From Pleurotus ostreatus/Saccharomyces cerevisiae fusant (taxonomy: Eukaryota; Opisthokonta), in contig JAMQCK010000657.1 of assembly GCA_024196135.1 (NCBI GenBank), forward strand, positions 1 to 18,203: a DNA stretch of 18,203 nt, given 5' to 3'. Made by a program: the position numbers and the translations under genes. The notes under the pieces are model-generated. The model was given only the letters and a program-made list of their open reading frames with translations, was not told the origin of the DNA and ran no database searches. Each line of letters begins with the position of its first letter. The first letter of the stretch is position 1. Below are positions 10,263-18,203 of this stretch, piece after piece.

Positions 10263-12060
10263 TCGCTGGGTGATGATGTGGCGATAGCGCGTTGTCGAAG
10301 GTAGAACATCCCTTCGTCGTTCCTGGTGATACAGTGCAGATCATGAACGGGAGAAGCGACACAAGTCATGAATAGACGAAGCGTCGAACGACTGCATGAA
10401 GCGTCGCATGACATTGATCTCGTGGCCACTTTGAGCGAGCTGATAGCGGGAGACGAGTCGCTGCCGGTGGTCGGATATTTGCGACCTCGTATACCCATAT
10501 GAGGGTAGATGACGATGTCCCGGCACTGTAAGCAGCACAGATGCGCCTGAGTAGACAAGTCGGGCTGTATGTCAGCCTTGCATACGCATTTGCATGCAGC
10601 GCATGAATAATCAGGAGATAGCGCATTTTCTTGGTAGAACTGATATGATTACCCACCGCGACGACATCGGGTCTCTCACGGCGATGGATGAGACTGTATA
10701 ACGACCCACTCAAGGGAGAACGCTGGAGAGCTCGTTGCACGTATGATCCATGCCAAGGAGGAAACGGGGAGTATGAGACGGACCAGGAGGATAAACTTTG
10801 CTCACAAAGAGAGTTCATTGACACGCGTGCATTTTCGGCGCCTAATTCCAAAGTTTAGCTGGCGCGCGCGCGTTCGACCGAACTCGTCAGAGAGCCTGTC
10901 GAGAAGAGAGCTTGAGAGGATGGAGTCCCGGACATATTTAATCACTGGACGAACCCGCGAACCGAGACGAGCGAGAGCAGCCACTAGGTGCGAGCAGTCA
11001 ATCGCACTTCCCATTCCACGGCCAGTGGCAGAGAGCATTGACACGGTCGACGCCCAGTCGCAGTCTCGCCCGAGGTGTTTCCGCAGTCGGCACTCAATGT
11101 AGCGGCCAATTTGGAAGGCCTGAGGCAACGAGCCGGAGAGATGTCAAGCGATAAACAGGGAGACAAGAAGCTGATCGCGGACGTTCGCCGTCGTAGGAAG
11201 ATAGCATTAGACAAGCCCCGGCAATCATTGAACGGGAGAAGCACCTTGCGTATTCAGAGTTTGAAACCCAGCGCGTCTTGAAGCTGTTCGTGAGAGCATA
11301 ACGCACAGGCAAAGTACCGCTTGAGTGCATCGAGGCGTTTGAAAGCACGGATTGTATACGGCTGGCAAAGATAGCCAACATTCGCGTGTCGCGCGATGCA
11401 CTCAATGGTTCTTCAACGAGCTGGCATGACGAACCTTGACAAGTTGAGATTGACAAAGAGCCGTCCCGATTTGGCAGCCCTTCCTGATTTGGATGTAAAC
11501 GATGATCCGAAGTTCGAACATCACACTCTTCTGCTTCCGCTCAAACCTTCCTCATGTTGCCACAGCTCGCCGGCTGGTGGGGGTGGTGAGTCACAGCCAA
11601 GACGAACGGCGTTGAGCTTTCAGACTCATCGCTTCAGGATCTCCGGCGTGGCGCTCGAATCAACCGGATTGGATTGGCTGCTGTATTGAGTAGCGACAGT
11701 CAATGGTAGCGCTGAGCGGACGGACGCCTGACGTTCGAAAGATGAGTTGTCTGCCAGTCTAAACCCCGTCGCCGTTTGAGTGGTCGAGGAGGACGCTTTA
11801 GGCAGGTAGAAGACCATCAACATCTGGACGGCACTAGCTGAATGGACCGCTGCTACCACGAAGGGAGTTATGGGATCCGGCTGGTGACGGGCAGTGACTC
11901 GACGACGATGCAGTGAGTCTAAACTTCGATTCGCATTCGATATGGTGACGCATACGCCTCAGATTAGCCAGCGCCATTGAGACTAGCCATCCCACATACA
12001 AGCTGTGTTCCAGGGCAGCGTCCATGGAAGCCGCCAGTGCTAGTGACTCCCTGATGTCGC

Positions 12061-12102
12061 CGGGGCAGATTATCATCCTGACGGGGCAGATTGCCATTCA
12101 GA
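12061..12102. repeat. Imperfect tandem duplication, period 21
   Basis: Two adjacent 21-bp units both begin cggggcagatt and have related tails (atcatcctga and gccattcaga). It lies in the gene-free gap with no link to a frame I trust. Confidence 0.55.
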
Positions 12103-12255
12103 CGCCTATCGCATGCATTGGATGCCCCATTGAGCAGCGGCCTGCGCTCGGTCGCCCCACTAGCCTCGCGTGCTGTCTGAACCGCGTCGGGCGCGCCTGC
12201 GCCTATTCATGCACTGTGCAAGAGTGCGCCGCCCGCGGGGCCGATGCTGTCAGTC

Positions 12256-12285
12256 CCAGGGCGTATGCGAATGCCAGGGCGTATG
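12256..12285. repeat. Direct repeat of 12 bp, period 18
   Basis: ccagggcgtatg occurs at 12256-12267 and again, exactly, at 12274-12285. It lies about 420 bp upstream of the TATA box of the second DUF6699 gene, so a regulatory role is conceivable but unsupported. Confidence 0.5.
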
Positions 12286-12701
12286 TAAGCGCTCTGCGTG
12301 TTAGCTAACCTGCGTGCTAATCCGCTGCCCATTCCCCCTTCATTGCTGTACACGCCTGCGCGAGTCATCCCGCGCGTCGCTTCCGCAGGGGAGCTAATTC
12401 GGTGCGCTCCTTGCCCTTGCCCTTCTTCTCTTCCTGCTTCTTCCACTGCGCTTGGCGACCCGCTTTTGGCTCGCTCCCGCCCGCTACTCGAGCCGTGTCT
12501 GCTCTCAAGCGGTGTTCGAATCGAACGCATTCCACGGTGAGTAGGCAGCGCAGACACAACTGGTGTGGATCCAGTGCATCCGCATCAGGCTCCCCGCGCG
12601 CGCATCAAACATGCGTGCGCAGGGCGTAACCCCATCGGGGAGGACGATATGTTTACTCACTGCTGTATAGAGTCAGCCTATAGGGCTGTATCGCCCCGTC
12701 G

Positions 12702-12707
12702 TATAAA
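12702..12707 (+). promoter_or_regulatory. TATA box of the second DUF6699 gene
   Basis: TATAAA followed by GGG lies 98 bp before the ATG at 12800. A start site about 30 bp downstream would give a leader of roughly 65 nt. That leader is rich in CA and CTAC/CGAC and contains no ATG upstream of 12800, which supports 12800 as the first start codon. The start site itself is inferred. Confidence 0.6.
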
Positions 12708-12799
12708 GGGCGGCGCGTGTGGGCGCTGCCGGATTCAAGATTCACGACTACAACCCACCACGATTATCGCTACTACGACTACGACTTCGACAGATATAC

Positions 12800-14113
12800 A
12801 TGCCACATCAGACGAACGTACACTTTGGGGAGGAGGCAGAGGTGATTCCACCCTCCCCGTCGGGGACGAGGGCAGCGGAGGTGCCACCGGCGACGCCGGC
12901 GCTAGCGCCTACGGCAACGTTGGCACCTACGCGTACGGCAGCACCAACGCCTACGCATACGGCAGCGTCGATGCCCGACCAAGCAGCGCGTGTGCCGACA
13001 GACGCACGGTACGCGCATATCGGAGTCGCGTACGCGCCCACTCAATCTGAGGCGGAGCCATCACCGTCGCCTTCAAATGGGCTCGGGCTGGCGGCTTCGA
13101 ATGCGCCCGGGCTGGCGGCTTCGAATACGCCTGGATCGACGGCGGCTTCGAATGCGCCACACAGGCGCCGGGGCTATGCGCAGACGCCGTACCATCGTCC
13201 GGCGAGCATCGAGTCCGATGGGGAGGAGGTTACTGCGGCCAATATACCTCCTCGACCGTCAGCGCCTGTCAGGCCGCCGCCACCGGTGGTTGGCTCGTCG
13301 CCTTCCCCTTCGCATAGTTCGTCGCCCTCGCCTTCGCACGGCTCGACATCATCGGCTTCGCATAGCTCGTCATCCTCGTCGGCGCATAGCTCTTCACCGT
13401 CGCCCTCGCAGGACACTCCCCGTCCGCCGCGGCCTGCTGAAATATCAGAAGCTACACCTCGTCCTCCCACTCCCACTCTCGCTCCTTCACAACAGCCCAC
13501 ACCCCGCCAGCCTCTTCAGCCTCACTTATACAACATCCCGCCCATCACCTCATCTGTTCAGTCGACCTCATCGACCTCCTCTTCCAGCGAGGTCAGGATC
13601 CACGGGTTGCTAGCTTACAGACCCAACCGCGAACCCGGCCTGGACTGGGACTTCGCCCGGCCGTTCGACACCATCGTCAAGCGCGCGACCGCCGCCAGGA
13701 TCGACCTCAACGCCCCCGCCATACAGTCCGCCGGCCGCTTCACCGACATCGACATCGACACGCCCTGCGGCGCCGTCCACGTCACGCCCGGCGACTCTGG
13801 CCGCGTCGCGCCTGGTACCCGCAACCACATCCTGGTCATTGACGTCCTGCGCTCCCTCCACGACCACTTTGCCGCGCCCGCAGCGCGTGCCGAGTACAAT
13901 ACGGCTGTGGCGAAGCACGGCGCTACGAGGGTCGACACCAACTTCTACGCGCGGTGCGATGCGATTCCGGACGCTGCCCTCCGCGCGCAGATGATTAGTC
14001 GCGGGGTGCTGCACCTCGACCTGCTGCTTGGGGAGACGAGGTTCGGCGGCCTCCTCAGGCGGCACTCGCCCGCGGAGTGGGAGCTGCGCTTGCGGCCTAG
14101 GCCTGCTGCCTAG
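12800..14113 (+). CDS. DUF6699 domain protein with long repeat-built N-terminus (copy 2)
   Basis: This single-exon frame encodes 437 aa. The frame is open further upstream (from 12719), but the first ATG is at 12800 and starts MPHQTNVHFG. Its V-x-F motif parallels the HVQFA of the copy at 4166, and a TATA box lies 98 bp upstream. Residues about 20-260 are disordered: Ala-Pro-Thr repeats, an eight-residue GLAASNAP-type repeat, five copies of an SSPSPSHS-type repeat (residues 166-205), then Pro-rich sequence. The DUF6699 domain fills about 265-432. Landmarks are IHGLLAYR, IDVLRSLHDHF, RAEYNTAV, FYARCD and LHLDLLLGETRFGGL. The last parts align with FVTVHDVLRSIYEEL, RTEYRAW and RVDFL....F.GL of the first copy. 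The two domains have diverged strongly, so this is not a recent duplication. Function is unknown. Confidence 0.82.
   Translation: MPHQTNVHFGEEAEVIPPSPSGTRAAEVPPATPALAPTATLAPTRTAAPTPTHTAASMPDQAARVPTDARYAHIGVAYAPTQSEAEPSPSPSNGLGLAASNAPGLAASNTPGSTAASNAPHRRRGYAQTPYHRPASIESDGEEVTAANIPPRPSAPVRPPPPVVGSSPSPSHSSSPSPSHGSTSSASHSSSSSSAHSSSPSPSQDTPRPPRPAEISEATPRPPTPTLAPSQQPTPRQPLQPHLYNIPPITSSVQSTSSTSSSSEVRIHGLLAYRPNREPGLDWDFARPFDTIVKRATAARIDLNAPAIQSAGRFTDIDIDTPCGAVHVTPGDSGRVAPGTRNHILVIDVLRSLHDHFAAPAARAEYNTAVAKHGATRVDTNFYARCDAIPDAALRAQMISRGVLHLDLLLGETRFGGLLRRHSPAEWELRLRPRPAA
13085..13158 (+). repeat. Coding tandem repeat, GLAASNAP type
   Basis: Two 24-bp units starting at 13085 and 13109 (gggctggcggcttcgaatgc and a one-base variant over that span), plus a 26-bp third unit from 13133, encode GLAASNAP, GLAASNTP and GSTAASNAP. 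The repeat is in frame inside the disordered N-terminus of the second DUF6699 protein. Confidence 0.8.
13295..13414 (+). repeat. Coding minisatellite, five 24-bp units (SSPSPSHS type)
   Basis: Five consecutive 24-bp units start at 13295, 13319, 13343, 13367 and 13391. They encode SSPSPSHS, SSPSPSHG, STSSASHS, SSSSSAHS and SSPSPSQD. The units have diverged mainly at codon third positions and at Pro/Ser codons. The period is a multiple of three, so copy changes would keep the frame. Confidence 0.85.
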
Positions 14114-15073
14114 GACCGCTCAGCTCTGCTGCCCAGGACACTACTCCTAGGCGGGTGTTTAGGCCTCATGGCCAAGGAGGATCCCTCAGTCCTCTAGGTC
14201 GAACGTAACGGGCCCCTTTTTCGGACGTTCTTTTCGCTACGTACATTATGCTTATCTTTCGATTTCGTCTTCATTTTGTATTATTTACCTCGTTCGCTAC
14301 CCTTCCTGTTGTCTGCGTCTCCATTTTTCTATTCTCATGGTCTCGCCTCCCTACCGTCTTGTGCCTTCTTTCATCTCTACTCTTCAGCCACCCTACTCCC
14401 CGTCCCCTAACCTAATATCCGTGATCCCATTGCTTAAGCTCCCACTAGTCCTGTCCATTGTATCTGATCCAGATCTTTTCGTCCCACCTATCCCATCTCC
14501 CTTCCTGTACACTTACTTTCGTCTTCGTTCTCTTTTGGGTCATCCCCTTTTCGTACGGGTTCATGCGTCTGTACATTGGATTCACACCTTTGATCTAACT
14601 CCACAACTCGCTTACTCTACGCTTCACTTAATACCTTTCCATACTCTCTACTCTACTCACCAATCATTGCCTCGTATATCTGTAGACGAGGGACTCTCTG
14701 CCTGTATACACGGCAGCTGTGTCTGTATCATAGCTTACTGTCGTTACCGTCGCACCGCCAATGTCATGCCTCATGAGGCTTCATTTGCGTTGCTTCCTTT
14801 TGGCTTGACTCATATCCCTATACTCTGGTCCCTTGATCATAGCTTCTGCACTGTCTTAAATTCTTCAGCTCTCACGACGTCCTCGGGGAACATAGCCAAG
14901 TTCAGGCTGTGGGTCCCCGTTGTAGCCCATCACGTGCCGATAAGATTAGATTCCGCGCCGATCGAATTTTCGGCGCGCCTCCGTCTTGCTCGCGGACCAC
15001 CATATTCCGTCCCCTCATTCCCTGTCTCCGTATTCCGGGCCATTATCCCCATAACCTACAGCGCAGCCCACTA
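14114..15073. other. Pyrimidine-rich spacer between the DUF6699 and PPR genes
   Basis: This 960-bp stretch follows the DUF6699 stop. From about 14204 to 14720 the plus strand is strongly T/C-rich and likely includes the 3' UTR of that gene. A 245-codon frame (14337-15074) crosses it, but a purine-poor strand rarely forms stop codons and the translation resembles no family, so I do not call it. The last part should carry the promoter of the PPR gene; I see no TATA box. Confidence 0.5.
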
Positions 15074-17873
15074 ATGTCTGCACCACTACCTCCGTACTTG
15101 GTAGACTCCCTCCTGCTGCGACTCGCGTCACCGTCAAGAAGCGGCGCTTGTCTGCAGCGTCGACAAGTCCTGAATAGATGTATGCATCAGGCGGCGTATG
15201 CGGTGAAGGAGACACCGAACCCGTTCTCGTATGATGCGGCGGTGAAGCAGTGCGTGGACATGGCTATCCTCGAGGGGCAGATATACTCACGTTCGGTATA
15301 GGCATACGAGACCTCGTAGACATGATGCTGGGCTCGGTGTGCGGCTCCCAGAAAACATCTTACCCAATGGTGTGCTGGAGAGCTCAAAGTTGAACGCGGG
15401 ATTGAAGGTGCTGGAGGAGGCGGCTGAGGTTGAGGTGCGTTCTGGAGCCGTATTGCATGTACTCAGCTAAGCTGCTGCGTCAGGCATCGCGCGAAGAGGC
15501 CGAGTACACCGAGGACGACTTGTTATCCCTCTACGGTAGCGTCCTTGGCCCGGAGACAGAGGTACAAGAACGAGCGCCAGAGCACTTGAGAATCGAGTTC
15601 AACCAGGACATGGCCGTCGTCAAAGCCCTAGCGGATCGCTTGGCTCCACAAGCGGAGGCGGAGCCCTCTGAACTTGTGCGCCGGCTTCGCGGGGAAACGC
15701 CGACGACCGAAATCTCGACGGAGAGGCCCATGTCTGACCAGCAACGCGTTATTGCGGGACTGGAGAAGTATGCGGCTGGGCTAGAGTCCTTGTTGCCCAA
15801 CGCGCGCGAGAACGCTCTGCCGGTGGGCATCATGACGAAGGGGGAGGCGGAGAGCTTGATACGTGTCTGTGTGCGTACTCTCGAAATGTCTCTTGGACGC
15901 TGCTGACCGGACTGTAGATCAATGCATACGATGGTGCTGCGGCAGAGGCTGCGTTGAGGGCTCTCAGAGTGAGTTTGACTAGATATATGCGCATATATGC
16001 ACTCGTGCTGACAGTTCACAGAGAGCCCGCGTCGACTTTGACGAAAGCCTGGCTGACGACGTCCTCGCCATGTACGCCGACGCCGGCGACATCGCTGCCG
16101 TTGAGGCCTACTTCGTCAACAATCTCACCGCAGCGCCTTCCGAGCAGCAGCGTCACCTCCACGTCTCCGCGCACATTCACGCTACCCCGCCCGACACAAT
16201 CCCCTCCACCGCAATCAGCCTTCTGCACTCCTACGAGACGCAGGGCCTCCCTGCGCCCATGAAGACCTACACGCACGCCATCACCGCCCTCTTCGACCAC
16301 CCCTCCTCCCTCGCACGCGCCCAGGCCTGGGATCTGTTCTCCCACATGCGCTACGTCGCACATCCCAACCCGGACGCCGTCCTCTATACGCTTATGATCC
16401 GCGCCTGCGCGTCCCCGCTGCTCTCTTCTCGTGCCTCCGAGCCCGAGCGCGCGCTTGACCTCTGGCACGAGATGACCGTCGACCACGAGATCCGGCCCAC
16501 CGCGGGTGCGTACGCGGCCGTGATCCTCGCATGCGCGCGGGCGGGGACGAAGGCGTTTGTGAGCGAGGCGTTCAGGTTGGCAAGGGAGATGCTGGACTCG
16601 CATCGCGATGCGTATGGGAGGTCGGCGTATACGCCGGACACGCGATTGTTCTGTGCACTTCTCGAGGGTGCGAAGCGCATCGGGGACCTCGCGCGGGTGA
16701 GGTGGCTGCTCGCGGAGATGGCGAGGCCCAGAACTGACGCAGAGCGGGCGGAGGCGACGGTCAACGAGGAGGTCATGATGCACGTCTTCCATGCTTACGC
16801 GGCGTACGACCCGCCGTTCAATCGCGGGGACGCGCTGCTAGTCAAGGCGCCCGAGGGCGAGAAGACCGAGGAAAACACCAAGGCGACGGCCGTTCAGGAG
16901 GTCAAGACGCCCACGGACGATTCCAAGGGCTCCACAAGCAACGTCCCGCAGTCCCGCTCCGAGGTCGTGCGCGAGGCCGCGCACCTCTTCGGCCGCGTCC
17001 TGCGCGACACGGGCAACCTGCCCGCCGAGCACGACAGATCATCCGCGACGCCCCCACCTGCCAAATTCGAGCGCGTCGAGCTGACGAGTCGGCTGCTGAA
17101 CGCCTACCTCGCGGTGTTCTACCGCCATTCGACTTTGGGGACGGCGCGCGATCTGTTCAGGCAGCTGTACGTGGAGGATGAGTTCGGGTTAGGCGTAGCG
17201 CCGAATGCGTCGACGTATGTGGACGCACTGGAGCGGTGCGCGCAGGCGAAGAAGGGGCCGGAGCGTGAGCTGGCACTGAGATTTGCGAGGGAGGTGTGGG
17301 CGGATTGGACAGCGTTCGAGGCTGGGGGCCGCAGGCAGATAAAGGCCCGTCTGACCGAGCGAGCGCATGTGGCGTATATTCGCACTCTGTCTTTGTAAGT
17401 TGTGATCTCCAAATATCTTGTCTCGGACATGCTGACGAGATCCTCGCAGGTCCGGCCACATTGCGCAAGCCGTCACCCAGATCCGCCAGTTCGTCGAGCG
17501 GTACCCCGCCTCCGCAGTCCGCGCTCACGACCCGGCCCTCGCGTCCCGCCCCACGCGCACGGTTCTCGACGGCGAGCGGCCCCTCGTCCAAAATATGTCC
17601 AAGACGGAGGTCCCTGACGACAGCGTCCCGCCCCTCCTCACCTTCAAGGACATCGAGATCGTGCACCACCGCCTGGTGGACCTCACGCGCTCGCTGGGCC
17701 CGTCGATCCGCGCGCGCGCGGAGAAGGACATCAAGTATCTGAAGTATGTGGTGAAGGCGTACGAGTGGGCCTTGAGGGTGAGGAGAGATGAGACGATGAA
17801 GGGCGCAGCGGAGCGGCTGACGAGGAGTCGGGCTGCGAAGCTGCCGCAGATCCAGCAGCCGGAGGTGTTGTGA
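15074..17873 (+). CDS. Pentatricopeptide-repeat protein, probably mitochondrial (6 exons)
   Basis: Exons are 15074-15290, 15352-15434, 15484-15870, 15918-15968, 16022-17394 and 17450-17873; introns are 61, 49, 47, 53 and 55 bp. They join to 844 aa plus TGA. The N-terminus (SLLLRLASPSRSG, then QRRQVLNRCMHQ) is basic, with no acidic residue between Asp11 and Glu46, as in a mitochondrial presequence. PPR-like helical hairpins are visible at about 328-355 (TYTHAITALF...AWDLFSHM), 364-397 (AVLYTLMIRACA...ALDLWHEM), 407-436 (AYAAVILACARAG...) and 452-479 (TRLFCALLEGAKRIGDLARV). PPR proteins bind organelle RNA and govern its stability, processing or translation; the RNA target cannot be told from sequence. 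The first intron needs a weaker GTTCGG donor, while the others have ordinary GTGAGT/GTGCGT/GTAAGT donors. The first two exons are the least certain part. Confidence 0.8.
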
Positions 17874-17945
17874 GGTGGCTGAGTGGTGGAGGATCTATCT
17901 AGGCGATCCGACGGGCGCATAATCTAGCTCTTCATATAATGGCAT

Positions 17946-18203
17946 CTACGCCGCTTGCTGAAGGTGGCTGACGAAACGCTTAAGACTCGCAAGGACACAT
18001 TGCAGGTTAATACGAGGGATGCCGACCTGTGACACGAGGCGGGCGCGTGCTCGCGGCGTGATCATTTCGGTGCCGCGCAACGCGACTATTGACTTGACCC
18101 CGACTCCCATCCTGAACAGAAAACTCAGCGGGAGACCAGTGTCTCCCTCAAGACCTTCTGCGATGCGCTTTCCAACCCATGACCCCCAAGAGCCGTACAT
18201 GAC
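17946..18203 (-). CDS. C-terminal part of an unidentified protein, cut by the window edge
   Basis: A minus-strand frame ends with TAG at 17946-17948 and is open to the right edge (about 85 residues). The sequence includes MYGSWGSWVGKRIAEGLEG, then VKSIVALRGTEMITPRARAR, and ends FVSHLQQAA. Codon third positions are fairly GC-rich, like the neighbours. It would be convergent with the PPR gene, 72 bp apart. I do not recognise the family and cannot exclude a chance frame. The start and most of the protein would lie outside. Confidence 0.4.
   Translation of the reverse strand, partial: VMYGSWGSWVGKRIAEGLEGDTGLPLSFLFRMGVGVKSIVALRGTEMITPRARARLVSQVGIPRINLQCVLASLKRFVSHLQQAA

Larger units (their letters stand above)
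8351..12799. other. 4.4-kb stretch without a recognisable gene
   Basis: Between the Lon start and the second DUF6699 start codon I cannot identify any gene. The part next to 8350 should hold the Lon promoter, though no TATA box is visible. Open frames of 100-160 codons occur on both strands, but they overlap one another, show no family resemblance and lack convincing splice links. Notable contents are a hairpin at 9591-9632, short imperfect duplications (9228-9251, 10224-10262, 12061-12102, 12256-12285), and a charged, helix-like broken coding stretch at 11075-11400. The last 100 bp form the promoter and leader of the gene at 12800. An unrecognised lineage-specific gene or old transposon debris cannot be excluded. 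Confidence 0.55.

Noticed and set aside
9877..10287. A 136-codon plus-strand frame in the gap
   Set aside because: The sequence resembles no family, overlaps other frames and includes the small period-23 duplication; it looks like chance.
12500..12530. GTTCGAATC resembling a tRNA T-loop (B box), also seen near 8503
   Set aside because: The flanking bases do not form the T-arm stem and no A box or acceptor stem is visible at either place.
14337..15074. A 245-codon plus-strand frame in the spacer before the PPR gene
   Set aside because: The strand is purine-poor, so stop codons are rare by composition. The translation is rich in Ser, Leu and Pro with no family resemblance, and the frame ends exactly where the PPR start overlaps (TAATG).
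16016..16792. A 258-codon minus-strand frame opposite the PPR gene
   Set aside because: It is an antisense shadow in GC-rich coding DNA; the plus strand carries the PPR motifs and a good exon structure.
1..18203. A defence, CRISPR, phage or biosynthetic gene system
   Set aside because: No direct-repeat/spacer array, phage genes, backbone biosynthetic enzyme or linked accessory genes are present; the identified genes are ordinary and functionally unrelated.

Overview
The window looks like nuclear DNA of a basidiomycete fungus, most likely an agaricomycete. It is GC-rich. Its genes are split by many very short introns (mostly 47-61 bp) with GT...AG ends, and two genes encode DUF6699 proteins, a family I know as typical of mushroom-forming fungi. 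I found no bacterial, viral or CRISPR-like features and no complete transposon. Exon boundaries were placed by hand from splice motifs, reading-frame continuity and family conservation. All coding totals divide by three.

Left part (1-5239). A secreted sialidase-fold glycosidase resembling GH93 exo-arabinanase lies on the minus strand (four exons, 370 aa), with a TATA box just upstream. Next on the minus strand is an intronless SR-rich nuclear protein with an NKAP C-terminal domain (482 aa). It is divergent from a plus-strand DUF6699 gene (258 aa), with about 650 bp of shared upstream sequence.

Middle (5240-8350). A six-exon minus-strand Lon protease (925 aa) has intact ATPase and Ser-Lys protease motifs and ends in Ser-Arg-Met, a PTS1-type signal. 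I read it as the peroxisomal matrix Lon.

Gap (8351-12799). About 4.4 kb holds no gene I can recognise. It contains short tandem duplications, a strong hairpin and a stretch that may be a decayed gene.

Right part (12800-18203). A second DUF6699 gene (437 aa) has its own TATA box and a long repeat-built N-terminus. A pyrimidine-rich spacer follows, then a six-exon pentatricopeptide-repeat (PPR) protein gene, probably mitochondrial (844 aa). An unidentified minus-strand reading frame runs off the right edge.

The genes do not form an obvious pathway or cluster: wall-sugar degradation, RNA processing, peroxisomal proteolysis and organelle RNA metabolism sit together as ordinary neighbours. I saw no convincing evidence of a new multi-gene system. 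The most distinctive items are the DUF6699 pair with its coding minisatellites, the PTS1-tagged Lon, and the gene-free 4.4-kb gap.
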